From assembly GCF_000264995.1 (NCBI RefSeq), contig NW_006767433.1, positions 4,446,967 to 4,510,966 on the forward strand: a DNA stretch of 64,000 nt, written 5' to 3'. The notes below the pieces were generated by a model that was given only the letters and a program-made list of their open reading frames with translations, did not search any database and was not told where the DNA came from. The position numbers were made by a program, and so were the translations under genes. This document shows, piece by piece, positions 21,678-33,393 of this stretch (positions within the stretch are counted from its first letter, which is position 1; every line of letters begins with the position of its first letter). The DNA comes from Punctularia strigosozonata HHB-11173 SS5. Taxonomy: Eukaryota > Basidiomycota > Agaricomycetes > Corticiales > Punctulariaceae.

Positions 21678-24218
21678 CTATGGGTTGTGAAGTGAAAGCA
21701 GTACAATCCTGTCGTTATCACGCCGGATGATGCCTAATTTCTCAGCTGTGTGGAAAAAGCGACCTGGTGGTTTGGCCACAGCATCGTGTTTCTCCAGTTG
21801 CTCCAGGACGGCCGAGCGAGTAGGCCTCACATTTCCTGTGCGCCGCAAGTCTTGCATCACAAGGACCAGTGGTCCGTACCGACCAAGTTCCACCCATGTG
21901 TCTCCCATCTCGCCGCCCGACCGGACGAGGAAAAGGCGAAACGCATCGTGAACATGATCTTCGATGGTTTGTCCATCGAATGGGTCTTCATGAAGCTCGC
22001 GCAAGCGAGCTTCGACGTTGGGAAGAAGGAATGAACCGACGTTCTCTATCCGTCGTTGCTCGAGGAATGAGAGGAGGGCATGGAACCTTTGATGGCTCGC
22101 CTTCACGGTGGTTGGGGCAGTGTTGATGATTCCGAACCCCACCGCCGAGGACGATGCGCTGGCGGACACAGCGATACTGCCTTCGTCCTCGGAGGGGTCG
22201 GGAAGATCTTCCACGCTTACTTCCTCAGGGACGAGTTTGACAAGTGCTGGTGTGGATACTTCCCTCGGTTCGAACGCCTGCGCAATGTCCTGCGGACCTT
22301 GGAACACTGCCCGGAGGGAGGAACTCCGCGCAGCAAGCACCGTTTTGTCTCCATCGCGCGTAACTCGTTGTCGCGACTGGACAAGAATGTAACCTCTTCC
22401 AAGCGGAACTAAGGACTGGGAGGTTGCGGGAGCATCTATATCTCGGCCCCACCACTCAGACGTTACGTCCCAGTGGGATTGCCTGCAACCGACATCCGCA
22501 GGCGCAAAGAGCATGGCCTGCCCCGTGCGAAGGGTGATGATCTATGGCAGAAACTAAGTCAGTATCGCATACGCTACTGTAATCATTTGTGATGCTTACT
22601 TTATCGAACCAGGGCTGTCGCATATCCCCGTCAGGTGTAGGCATGTGCCTCAAAAGATGATCAAACCACACGGGCGATTGAAACCTGTGCGCGATTACGA
22701 AAGAGCACAAGCTCAGGAGCCTCGAAGGAATCACTGTTGGTTCTTGCGTAGACATCAAAACACGAGTTCCACGATAACGCTGCTGTCCGGCGAGTGTCAC
22801 TAACGTATCAGTGAACCGGCAAGGAACGCCGTTGTCTGGCAAATACTGAGGCGGAGTTAGCAATATCGCCCGCGTAGTCAGTTTAGAGATTGTATACCTG
22901 GTGCGCTTCGTCGAGCACTGAAAAATGATGCATGTCAGCAGAGGGTGACGGCCCTACAGGGACAATCTCACCCACGAGCTTCCCGCCTCTCTCAATCGTC
23001 TCTGTATCAAAGAGACCCAATATCATGTCGAAGAAGCTGCAAGCAGACGAGGCGATCATACGAGGTGAAGACAAGCGGTGATGACGTCGTTATTGCCCAT
23101 TCATGAACGGCGCTCCACTGAATGGCATACTCGACGATAGTCGAATGGCCAGGTCGAAAATGACGCTTGACATGATTCTCCACGTTGCCATCCTTCATAC
23201 ACATGTCAAGCATATCCAATCGTTGCTGCAGTGCAAACTTCTGCGCAGCAGTTAACCGACTGGCATCGAGTCGTCTGCGAAACGTGTGATAGTCGAATGA
23301 ATCCATGTCACAAAGAATCGACATGACGGGTTCCAAGTAAGAGCCCGGCAAAGATACTATGAGCAATGCTGTTCAACAAACAGATGAGTGGTGTGGATGA
23401 ATGAACCAACTGTTGCCCGGGTTTACGTTCATGATTGCGAGCAAGCCCTCGCGGCTGATATCCTCTGGCGCAAAATGGAGTGCCTCAACAATCACATTAG
23501 GCTCCTCGGCGTAAAGCTCCGTCATAATACTGAGAGAGGAGGGACTGTATAAGATGTCAGACAACAAGCAACACAACGGGCACGTGGATCCGTACAGGAC
23601 AAGCACAGTGACATTCGGTGGGTTGACGCCTTGACCACGAACGTCATCCAGCCAAGCTAGATGGGCGAGCTCACAGGGCTTGCTGTTCCCATCCCATCCT
23701 GTCGAATCGAAATAAAAGCTGTGGCGATGTCAAGGGGGGTGCTGCGATGTTGGACAAGGCTCAGCTCACACTAGAGCACTCAGGGGGGATGGGATCGCGC
23801 CGAGTCTATGGTCTGCGATGAGACATGACTCGAGAAGAACAGCAGTGGAATGGCTCTTCCCTCTGCCCTACGAGGAGAGGAACACAGAATACTGTCATTT
23901 ATAGCGGTGAAAAGAACAGCCTGGATTCACCTGAGCGCCACAAACCACCGCGCTGAAGGAAGTGCCGGAATTGACAAATACTTTGCGGGATTTCGGGATT
24001 TTCGGGAACCCGGCGAAGTCTTGTTCGATAATCCTCCCGTAGTAAGCTCGCTGAGAAAAGATGCGGTCACCGGCTACAGAAAGCGCATCCTCAGTGAGAA
24101 TGGGAGCCATTTGCAAAGAATGCTCGGCGAAGGTGGCATTCTCGTCATGGAGCGCGTCGGTGAATAGGTCACGGTTTGATTCTACCTCGTACACGAGGGG
24201 ATCTAGGTGGCATTGCAT
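21678..24218 (-). CDS. P-loop NTPase paralog B (HerA/FtsK-like motifs) with C-terminal helix module
   Basis: Likely ATPase of a fungal family known to me only as P-loop NTPases of unknown role. Exon 1 (24218-23931) ends FSAVVCGAQ, and a 63-nt intron then splices to GRGKSHSTAVLLES (from 23867), giving an intact Walker A. The next exons carry YFDSTGWDGN...PCELAHL, then LYAEEPNVIVEALHF, and MDSFDYHTFRRRLDAS. A 20-nt microexon (22917-22898) supplies VLDEAHQ, so the spliced Walker B reads KLVVLDEAHQYL. Next come FTDTLVTLAGQQRYRGTRV and STQEPTVIP with HRFQSPVWF, resembling the sensor strand and arginine region of HerA/FtsK ATPases. The last exon starts at GQAMLFAP, has LGRGYILVQSRQRVTRDG, and ends with one two-part winged-helix-like module (about residues 140-278 of that exon). 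Start ATG chosen as the first in the exon matching paralog A; it could lie upstream. Confidence 0.8.
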
Positions 24219-24622
24219 GGTGAGATGGGGGAACGGGAGGTGGATGATACGAGACAAGGAAGCAACGAACTCGTTTACCTTTATAAACGGAGACAGACTA
24301 GGCAGTGGATACACCGCTGAAGGTGCTGTCCGCGAAGAAGTAACACGCACATAGCTCTTGAATAGCCCATTGCCGAGATTACAGCTCTTCGAACTGGACT
24401 CATCGGCCTCGGCCCTCGAGGCAGGTCATGCAGTTCACACATATGGCACTCCGGAGATGATCATCCTCGTACTTGGCCGATTCCATACCAAAACGCAGGA
24501 TGACGGAAATCCTCAATGCAGGCGCCGTGCAATATTTCGCACGTGGAGATCGTCGTGTTCCATGGAACCGGTCGATGCGCTAATCGGAGGGAACTAGAAG
24601 GGGTATTTGCTTTGGAGAAATG
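24219..24622. other. Region between P-loop gene B and tRNA-Met
   Basis: About 400 bases holding the promoter of the minus-strand P-loop gene and the 5' flank of the tRNA. An open minus-strand frame extends to 24350 in phase with exon 1 of gene B, so the true start might be there. No other gene seen. Confidence 0.4.
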
Positions 24623-24723
24623 TGCTTGCTTGGCTCAGCTGGTTAGAGCGCCGGTCTCATATGTTATGAGCAAGCCTGTCTTGTGCAATCCGGAGATCAC
24701 CAGTTCGATCCTGGTAGCGAGCA
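24623..24723 (+). tRNA. tRNA-Met (CAT), elongator type, with 26-nt intron
   Basis: Acceptor arm TGCTTGC at the 5' end pairs with GCGAGCA at the 3' end (one G-T pair). The D-arm/A-box TGGCTCAGCTGG starts at 24631, the anticodon CAT is at 24658-24660, and the T-arm/B-box is AGTTCGATCCT. The anticodon stem CCGG pairs with CCGG at 24690-24693 (approximate) only after removal of 24662-24687, placing the intron one base 3' of the anticodon, the canonical eukaryotic site. The elongator-like anticodon arm (GGTCTCATAATCC) argues against the initiator. CCA is not encoded, as expected. Confidence 0.93.
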
Positions 24724-24726
24724 TTG

Positions 24727-24731
24727 TTTTT
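24727..24731 (+). terminator. RNA polymerase III terminator of tRNA-Met
   Basis: A run of five T residues begins four bases after the last base of the tRNA, the normal Pol III stop signal. Confidence 0.75.
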
Positions 24732-25543
24732 CCGTCTGCGCCCGATTTTCTACCGGCGCCCGCACTTCGACTCGATCTGTCATGTGCGCTCGACTGAGCT
24801 CGACTGGGAGGTTGGATACAAAACCGGCTGATACAGGGCTTCGTCCTGTGGACGGCCGCAGGGCCAACTCGGGATATTAGTGCGACGACGCGACTTTTGA
24901 CCTGACCGTGCACACTGGCATCCGACATCTAGCCGGCCCGGCCTCTCCGATCTGTGGACGCTCCCGCAGAAGGTATCCGACCTAGCAGCCTCGGGATGCT
25001 GGTGAACATGTACCCAACATACCCCCCCATTATCCGGGGTTCTGCTCGACTCCAAATACTTCAGACCTTCAAGCCGTGTGTGTACCCGTCTGGACTTCAT
25101 TGTCAGGTTGATAAGGGCTGCACCACATGATGGGCAACTTACCGAGGTGATCAGTCTTACGCGCCGCCGTTACATTCATTCATTCCGTCGCAGCGAAAAG
25201 ATGAACGCACGTCGCCCATGCCTCAAGCATCCTGTACTTCTCCACCTCCGTTCTCCCGCCAAGACGTCAGGGAACCTATTCAAACGTGCTCCCGGCGGCA
25301 CGTTTCTCTCATCTGGATCTCGTCCCAACATCTTCTGGAGGGTGCGTCGGGGCATGTCGTCGTCCCGAAGATCTTCCGTCGCTCGTAGTGGTCATGCGTC
25401 CTTGCACCCGTGATGCGTCATGTCCTGGCCCCGACGGACCGACAAGCCCTCTGCAATAGTTTGCACCTGACGCGCAATACAGTACTTATATCCGGAGACG
25501 CGTCCTCGAAGACGCGATAGTGCACCACCGAGTGCTGGCCAAC
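24732..25543. other. Intergenic region upstream of GH115
   Basis: About 810 bases between the tRNA and the GH115 start. It should hold the hydrolase promoter. Possible carbon-catabolite motifs of the CCCCXX type occur (for example CCCCCC at about 25021-25026), but nothing decisive. Short open frames show no family motif. Confidence 0.4.
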
Positions 25544-28500
25544 ATGTTGCGTCTAGTCGCTAGCGTGGCGTTCGCCACATTGGCATCGCTGCCTTCCATT
25601 CGAGCTCTGGGTCAAAGCGGTTGCGTTTCGTTTTCATCATCGGGCTCGCACTTCTCGGTTGTTTCTGGTGGCAAAGCGGCACCGATAATCTTGTCAGACG
25701 ACGAGTGGCCTGGTGTCCAACGTGCAGCGTTAGACTTCGCGTCAGATATACATGCTGTCACTGGCCACCGCCCATCTCTCTCGAACTTCACTGGAACTGC
25801 CTCCGGCACGCCCATCATCGTTGGCACATTGGGAAAATCAAGTTTGATCGACCAAGTGGTCAAAAACTCCGGTACGTCGACCAGATATGTTTGTTCATAC
25901 GCCTCGGTAGAGAATCAATACCTGCTAGGTCTTGACGTCTCTTCGATCAACGGTACATGGGAGGCCTGGATTTCGAAAGTCGTGAAGAACCCGCTCGAAG
26001 GGGTGAACTCTGCGTTTGTGATCGTTGGCAGTGACAAACGCGCTAGCATCTATGGTTTGTACGACTTGAGCGAGCAATTCGGTGAGCCTACACTGCTTCT
26101 CTGATGGCTCTCGGACTCAGCTTTGTCTTTGATATAGGACAGTCACCATGGTATTACTGGGCAGACGTACCAGTATCCTCTCATTCGTCTCTCTTCGTTG
26201 ATACTGCAGGCGGTTGCAGCAGCGGCTCACCATCCGGTAAGGATTCCTGTCCTGTGCTCTGCGATGATTACCTAATCTTGCTGCCAGTACAATACCGCGG
26301 CATCTTCTTGAACGACGAGCAACCTGCCCTACAGAACTGGGCCCAAGAAAAGTTTGCCTCCGCGGGCGTTGGGCCTCGTACCGGTAGTCCCTTCAACCAC
26401 GTCTTCTACAGCAAGCTGTAAGCAGATTAAACTCTTCCATCTCTAGTCATCTCCATTCACCAGACTCTATACTCGCCAGCTTCGAGCTCATCCTCCGCCT
26501 AAAAGGGAACTACTTCTGGCCCGCGCAATGGAGCTCTGCATTCCAGATTGATGATCCCATCAACATGTTCACAGCCGACATGTATGGCATCGTAATGGGC
26601 ACTAGCCATGAGGAACCCATGATGCGGTCCATCCCCGTGGAGTGGGACTTGTTCGGTGTTGGCCCATGGGATTATTCAACCAACCAACAATTCATATATA
26701 ATTTCTGGGTGAGATATCAACCTCACGCGGCTCAGTATCTTACTCATTGTGGACAATTCTAGGTCAACTCCACGGAGCGTTCAGCACCATACGAATCGCT
26801 GTTCACTGTGGGCATGCGTGGAAATGGCGATTGTGAGTATATCTCACCATGCACCGCCTTTCCTGCTAATAGTGGAAGCCAGTGCCTCTTGGAGAAGGGC
26901 AGAACATACAACTCCTGGAGCAAGTCGTGGCTGATCAGCGCACTATATTATCAACTGTCTTCAACACGTCGGATGTGGCCCAAATCCCTCAGGTCTGGAC
27001 CCTCTGTAAGTTCGTTTCAACAGGCAAGTCGCAATGATTCCCTCCGATGCTCACTCGATACAACACAGATAAAGAGGTTCAGGGCTACTACGAGGACGGC
27101 ATGACTGTTCCTGACGACATATGCTTGATGTGGACGGATGACAAGTGCGTGTCGCTGTCGATGAAACGTCTCGTAATCGTAATTTGACAGCCAACATATA
27201 TTCCAGCTGGGGAAACATTCGCCGATACCCGATCAACAACGAAACTGATAGATCTGGAGGTGCTGGCGTTTACTACCATGTAAGCTCCGATGACTCCTCA
27301 TCTTGGCTCCCCATCTCAAAGCGCATCTCGTTCAGGTGGATTATGTTGGCAGCCCTCGCGACTACAAGTGGATACAAGTGGGTGACTTGTCCCTAAACTA
27401 AGTCAACTGACCGACGCATCCCTCAGAGCAGTCAAATATCCAAGATCTTCGAGCAAATGTCACTCGCTATCGAGAGAAATGCGACCCGCATCTGGATCCT
27501 CAACGTTGGCGATCTGAAGCCCTATGAAATGGATACTGAATTTTTCCTCGCGTATGGCTGGAACGCATCTAGATGGTGCGTTCGTTTGCTGTCAAAGATG
27601 ATATCAAGAGTGCCTCCATCGCCCTTCGGTCGCTGATTACGAAATCAGGGATATCGCAAATATGGACACGTTCATGACTTCTTGGGCCCAGCGCGAATTC
27701 GACCTGAGCGCTGCAAAGGCGCAGGAAGTTGTCGACATTCTGTCAACCGTGAAGCGTTTCAACGCGAGGAGAAAACCCGAGCTCCTGAACTCTACCACTT
27801 ACTCATTGATTGACTATCGCGAGTGCGTGCATATCACTCTTTATCGAGATGATAGCAATTCTAACGGGCACGTTCTCCGTAACAGAGCCGAGTCAGTTGC
27901 CGCAACCTGGGACAACCTCACCGCGCAATCCACTGCTATCTATAATTCGCTACCGTCCTCCGTTCAACCAGCGTTCTTTCAGCTTGTACATCATGAGGTG
28001 CTGGCGTCCGCGACAGTTGGGAAGATGTGGATCTCCGCTGGGATCAACAATATGCGCGCACAGCAGGCAAGGTTGAGCACCAACGACATGGCGGATACCG
28101 TGGAAGATTTGTTTGCTCAAGATTACGACCTTGAGCACGAATATCACACCATCCTCAATGGTAGGTATGCTCTATGTTCATCCTATCCTAGTGCTGATGC
28201 CTTTGCGCAGGAAAATGGGATCAGTGCGTGCGCCTCCGCTGCGATGATAACCACATTGACGCCTTTGCAACAGTATGATGGACCAGACCCATGTTATGTA
28301 TTATTACTGGCAGCAACCCGACGCGAACACGTACGTTTGAAGTATGCACATCATAACGAGCGGCATGACATAACTTGACTATTGCAGTATGCCACCTATC
28401 ACCAGGGTTCAATCGAAGAAGATGAACCTTGCCGGGGTTATGCGCATCACGCCCGAGGGTACCTATGGTACATGGCCAGGCGACAACAAGAACCAATGTG

Positions 28501-29552
28501 CTCAAGGCTACGGATGTCCCAATCCGACGATAACTCTGTACGTTCGTCAGTTGCAAGGCCCCGAACGTTCTTCATGTTAGGATTAGTGATACTTTCATGC
28601 CGTTCGGCAACAAATACATCGATGTCAGTGCCGGTGGTCCCGATTCTTTCAATTTTACAGCGACAACAAATGCCAGCTGGCTCAAGCTAAGCCCCTCATC
28701 CGGCTCGATCACGTCTACGAAGAATGAGCAGCGCGTATTCGCCTCTGTCGACTGGGACCAACTGGAGGACTCCACCGGCGAGGCGATTATCACGTTCAGC
28801 GCGACGAGCAAGACACAGAGCGCCTTGCAGGTACGGATGACTGTGCTGGCGAATCACACCAGCGTCCCTGCTGGCTTCAAAGGTGCGAGTTATCTGAAAT
28901 CTCGGAAACAATGATCACTGAAAGAAGGGCGTAGGTTTTGTTGAGGGAGATGGTGGCATCTCCATGGAAGCGGCGCACGCAACCCGCAATACGTCGGTGG
29001 ACGGGGTTACATGGACGACGATACCAAATTATGGGCGAACACTGTCAGGCGTGACACCCTGGCCACGCACGGGCGCGAACGGGCGCAATTTTTCCGCGGG
29101 CTCCGGACCCAGTTTGTCGGTATTTACACGCTCATGTGGCCCGCACCACGCTGAACGCACCGTGATGCAGGGAATATGACTTTTATAACTTCAACACGAT
29201 CGGGGGATCCGGCAAGCTTTCTGTCACGACCCTAGTATCACCTTCGATGAACGCGAACGGTGACGACCGCCCTCTTTCGTTGGCCGTACAGTTAGACGAC
29301 AGCGCGCCGCAAGCGACGAAGTTCATGCCGCTGGCAGCCGCGGGCGCCACCCCAGACGGGTGGGACGGACTGGACGGATTCGTCGCAAACAGCATCGTTC
29401 AGGTCAAAAACACGTTTACCGGGATCGCGCCGGGAGCGCACACGTTGAAGGTCTGGATGATTGAACCTGCGGTGGTGGTTCAAAAGCTGGTCATCGACAC
29501 TGGCAACGTGCGGCCAAGTTACCTCGGTCCACCCGAGAGCACGATCATCTGA
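25544..29552 (+). CDS. GH115 xylan alpha-1,2-(4-O-methyl)glucuronidase, secreted
   Basis: Extracellular hemicellulase that removes glucuronic acid or its 4-O-methyl ether from xylan side chains. The start ATG gives a signal peptide (MLRLVASVAFATLASLPSIRA). The N-terminal domain follows with IILSDDEWPGVQRAALDFA and IYGLYDLSEQFG. A 67-base intron leads to QSPWYYWADVPV and the catalytic core: YRGIFLNDEQPALQNWAQEKF, LILRLKGNYFWPAQW, and MGTSHEEPMMR. Further exons carry WTLYKEVQGYYEDGM, LMWTDDN, and a long helical part near 27660-28150 (DTFMTSWAQREFDLSAAK...), then a beta-rich C-terminal half ending near PPESTII with TGA at 29550-29552. About fifteen exons; inner boundaries only partly checked. 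Length (about 950-1000 residues) fits the family. Its presence fits a plant-cell-wall degrader. Confidence 0.93.
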
Positions 29553-29909
29553 GAATGTACGAGACATGTTAATGTGTATTTCCGTGAAGCCCCTTATTCC
29601 AGTTCTTTGTGACCGACCCAATATGAGGACGCCGACTCGCTTGAACTTAGCTACCAGACCCTTGATCCTGAGATCACATGCAATCACGACTGAGTGTCCG
29701 CCCATTGTATCTGAGGTTATCGGTAATACGTAACGGGGATGGCTTGTCAGATCTATATGCCGCGTGAAGCCATTTCGAGTGCTTGAATACAGCCATAACA
29801 CGAAGGCGCGTTATAAGGCGCACACTTGCTATTTGGATACCATACGACCGCATCAAACGGGTCGCCATCCTCCTCATAGAATCCACACCCAATATACATT
29901 AGCACACGC
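29553..29909. other. Convergent intergenic region, GH115 / small unknown gene
   Basis: 357 bases between two converging stop codons, expected to hold both polyadenylation regions. No gene seen. Confidence 0.4.
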
Positions 29910-30983
29910 TTACATCGCATTCTGCGACCCTTTCGCCTTCAATGTATTTTCGTGTCTGGCAAAAGCCTGCTTTGTGAGGAACAAATCCAAAGGAGTGATA
30001 TCACCGGAGCCTTCGGATGTGCCCGCCCTACGGAGCTCAGCCTCCAACCAGTTGTCGCGTTGTTGTATATCTGAGCAGCACACGGAATCGATATCCGCCT
30101 GAACCACCGGTATTAGTATCGGACATACTGTACCCACGATGGACGGGACGGACCTGATCGTTGATTCCCAGAGCCCACAGCGCAGGACGCACACGCTGCA
30201 CCGACTTGAGAGGTTGCTTTATGAGCAGCGTGACTACAGGATCGGCTGCATTTTCCGGGGAAGCTTGTTCACGCTGTGCATTTGAAGAGCCCGGTAGGCG
30301 CTCTGCGCGATGCTGATCGCGTACCTGGTTCGCAGTCGAGGGTTGCGTCGCCACAACTAATGATGCCCATTCAGGCGTGTCCTCCTTTTGTCCGAGTATC
30401 AGTCAATGGTCGTCAATAACTCGTACACGAGAGTACCATGTTGATTCGCGTTGGTGAAGTCTGATTGGGCCTCATGGTCCCTTCGTCGTCGGTGTCACCG
30501 GAAAGGTCGATGAAGTTTTCGCCCGTGCGTTGTTCGTGTGCCTGTGGCACGGTCCGCAGTCTTGGCCATTCCGTCTGGGTTACATGCACTCTGAGATACT
30601 CCTCGATGTACTCTCGGAGTGGCCAGAGATCCTGGAAAAGCCTGAAAAACGGATATTTACGACACACCTAAGATTGGGATTTGTTCTGGGCAACGATTCA
30701 CGGGCTTGTGCTACTCACTGCTTCGACCAGACGATGCATGGTGGCTTGAGGCTGCCTCCGGAAAGTCGTTCCCGGCACCAGGTATCGTTGAATCAATTTT
30801 CTAATGTGATACTCGGTGGAGTAAGTCAGGAGGACGTAGCGCACGGTCAACTACTAGTACTGCACTCACCTTGATGCGTGACCATTGCTCGGCGCTTAAG
30901 GTCGCCCCTACAGCACCCATCCTGACGAGCAGCGAGTTCGGCCCCGACTTCGTTCGCGGAAACGGCTTGATCAGGTCGGACAT
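29910..30983 (-). CDS. Uncharacterised five-exon protein, about 270 residues
   Basis: I do not recognise the family. A consistent reading starts at ATG 30983 (MSDLIKPFPRTKSG), with exon 1 30983-30870 (38 codons) and then four further exons joined by GT-AG introns of about 50-85 nt. Visible parts: a central helical stretch LFQDLWPLREYIEEYLRVHV, an acidic motif ENFIDLSGDTDDEGT, a Gln/Ala/Glu-rich linker (STANQVRDQHRAERL), a VVTLLIKQPLKSVQRVRPAL segment, and a C-terminal helix ending KAKGSQNAM. The FIDLSGD-DDE piece resembles a SUMO-interacting motif (hydrophobic run plus acidic residues), which is only an inference. No signal peptide or membrane helix. The clean joining of five frames supports a real gene. 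Confidence 0.6.
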
Positions 30984-31600
30984 CGAGTACGGTAAGCAAG
31001 CTCAGAGTCGAGCAACAAGTCGGAGCCCCCGAGCGAGGCGTGGATGGGTCATCGGACGGAGAGCTCATTTATGTATACGCGCGATATGGTGATGACGATA
31101 TGGAATGCGGCCTCCTTCGCAGTCCATGGATGCTATCTTGCATGGTTCTCGCTTCTAGTTTGAACGTGGCAGTCAGCAGGCCCTCTCGAAAGTTTCGAAT
31201 TTCCGCAGCAGATGTCATAGGCGTGGAGTATGAGACATGAATGCCGACAAGTTGAGTGCTATCGCGTCCTCCATTCCAACCCGTGGGCAACGTCGGAAGA
31301 ACGTGTAGAGCGCAAGGTGTTGGGGGAGAGACGAATGGCGGCGTTCACATTAGCGCCCATATAGATGCGCAGTTGGGCTGCGGGTCAGCTCAGACTTGAC
31401 CGCTTCTCGAGCATTGCGATGTTGCTCATACTTACCAGGTGACGCCCTTAGAACGGAGAAACGTCGCGGTGTCGAGAATATAGTAGTGACGGCCTTTTAG
31501 AGTAAGTAGGCGTGCCCACCATCTAGCGATTATCGTCAAAGCTAAGGTACACATCCCACTCCAAAACAATAAAATCCGAGATCCCGTCCAATACAATCGT
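30984..31600. other. Region between unknown gene and LCB1
   Basis: About 620 bases upstream of the unknown minus-strand gene and downstream of LCB1, which is also on the minus strand. A minus-strand frame at 31069-31290 is open for 73 codons but has no motif. Otherwise it should contain one promoter and the LCB1 3' UTR. Confidence 0.35.
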
Positions 31601-33393
31601 CTATCGCCTCCTCCCTAACACCTTGATAGCCGCCGCCTTGACTAGGTTCGCGGCCTTCTCGCATTCCTTCCTCGTCAACGCCGCGGTGATCGCCAGTCTG
31701 ATCGACGGGCGTGCGTCAACCATCTCCTGTCCACGCAGGCGCTTGGCTCTGGTGATGAGCACGCCCTGCGCAAGCGCCTCGTCCACGATCTCCTGCAGCA
31801 GCCGCTCCTCGAGCGCGACGTCGAACGACGGCGCGGGGGTGGGTACGATCGACGTCGGCTTCGAGTGGCTGTGACCGTGCGCGCGCGGCGCGTCGGCTGC
31901 GGGGATAGAAAGAGAGTTGGAGGCGCCGCGGACATAAAGGTGGATGATGGGCGAGGCCGGGTGCGAGGGGATGACCAAACAGTCGACACGGTCCAGGATG
32001 GCGCGCACGGCCCGGATGTTCTCTTGCAGCGTGGAGAGGATGGAGGGCGAGTTGCGGAGAATATTGATGGACTCGGAGGCGGAGACTGCGAGTAGACCGG
32101 GCATGGAGGCGGAGAAGACATAGCTTGTCGCGTTGGCACGCTAAATTAGTGGGGTCGTTAGCTGCGAAACACAAACAGGATACGAAGCGGCGGACCTGAT
32201 GATCGGAAGCAATGCGCGAGCCAGCGCAGAAACCACCGGAGCCACCAAGACCCTTGGAGAGGTCAACCACGAGCATCTCTACCTGAGATGCGGGAACATT
32301 GTACAGCTCGGTCAATCCACGGCCAGTGCGCCCGAGGGTGCCGAAAGAGAAGCTCTCGTCGAGGATGAGGCGGTACTTGTAGCGGTATTTCAGCTCGATG
32401 AGCTTGGGCAGATCAACCATACTACCGTCCTTCTCGAACACGCCTTCGGAGACGATGAAACGGCGGGTGAGCGGGAGCTTGCGCTTCTTGTGCTCGCGGT
32501 CAACAGCTTGAAGGACCTCCTCGAGAGAATTGAGATCGTTGTGGTCGTACCAACGCACGGTGGAGCGCGACATCCGAATGCCGAGCTGAATGGGGAAAGA
32601 GACGCCTCGATCAGCGATGATGACGTCGCCGCGCTTGGCAAAGGCTGGGATGACAGAGGAGATGGTCGAGAAACCCTGCGAGTAGAGAATGGCGGATTCG
32701 GTCCCGAGGAATTCGGCAACGTCGCGCTCAAAGTCCATATGAACGTCTGGATGGTGTAGTTAGTACCGGTAACGAATTCCGGTGGAGGTGAGCGAAGACG
32801 TACCCAAAGTACCGTAAAAGCCACAAGGACCGCAGGAACCCAAACCGTACTTGCGAAGGGTTTCGACTGCCCTTTGCTTGATCTCTTCGTTTCCAGCCAG
32901 ACCGGTGAAGTTGAATGCACTGAGGTTCAGCACATTCTTGCCTGTGGACGCGAGTTTCGGCTTCGGACCCTGTGCGCCGACGATGACGGGCACATTGTCG
33001 AGGAAGGATTGCTCCTCCTCGTTGAGGCTTTCGCATAGCGGTTCCGGAGCCCACTCGTCCACGAGCTCGTCGATTTCCTGCAGCAAACGAACGCGGATAA
33101 GCACAGCGAGAGACGCGATAGGAAGACAGTGCCTAACGGACCTTGTCGCTGAACTGGATGAAATGCTTGCCGCTCTCCTCACCCCTAGTACGCGACTGTA
33201 GCAGCGTGCGAATAGCAAAGATGATGAGGATGATTTCAAGCAGCGTCCGGCCGGGGTCGTTCTGGTGCGAGGACCTGACGTAGCGCGCCACGACGGCCGA
33301 GCCGGGTATTTTGTAGAACGTCGACTCGGCAACATGCAGCGAGTGCGTGAGGAAGGCGAGCAACGGCTCGAGAGTGGTGCTTGTGCTGTCCAT
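31601..33393 (-). CDS. LCB1: Serine palmitoyltransferase subunit 1 (LCB1)
   Basis: ER-membrane subunit of the enzyme that joins serine and palmitoyl-CoA, the first step of sphingolipid synthesis; it works as a dimer with LCB2. Four exons sum to 538 residues: 33393-33142, 33077-32804, 32746-32196, 32140-31601. Start chosen at MDSTSTTLEPLLAFL, because relatives begin at this point; an upstream in-frame ATG at 33489 is possible. A membrane helix (LLEIILIIFAIRTLL) lies near residue 60. The fold-type I core has YGLGSCGPCGFYGTLDVHM, SAILYSQGFSTISSV, RFIVSEGVFEKDG and LILDESFSFGTLGRTGRG. Oddly, the segment after this is DLSKGLGGSGGFCAG: a lysine sits where LCB1 proteins of yeast and human have Thr or Asn and where LCB2 has its PLP lysine. 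The divergent neighbour starts 237 bases away. Confidence 0.94.

Noticed and set aside
31601-33393. LCB1 as LCB2 or another alpha-oxoamine synthase because of its lysine
   Set aside because: The N-terminal membrane helix and the FYGTLDVHM and DESFSFG motifs are LCB1-specific.
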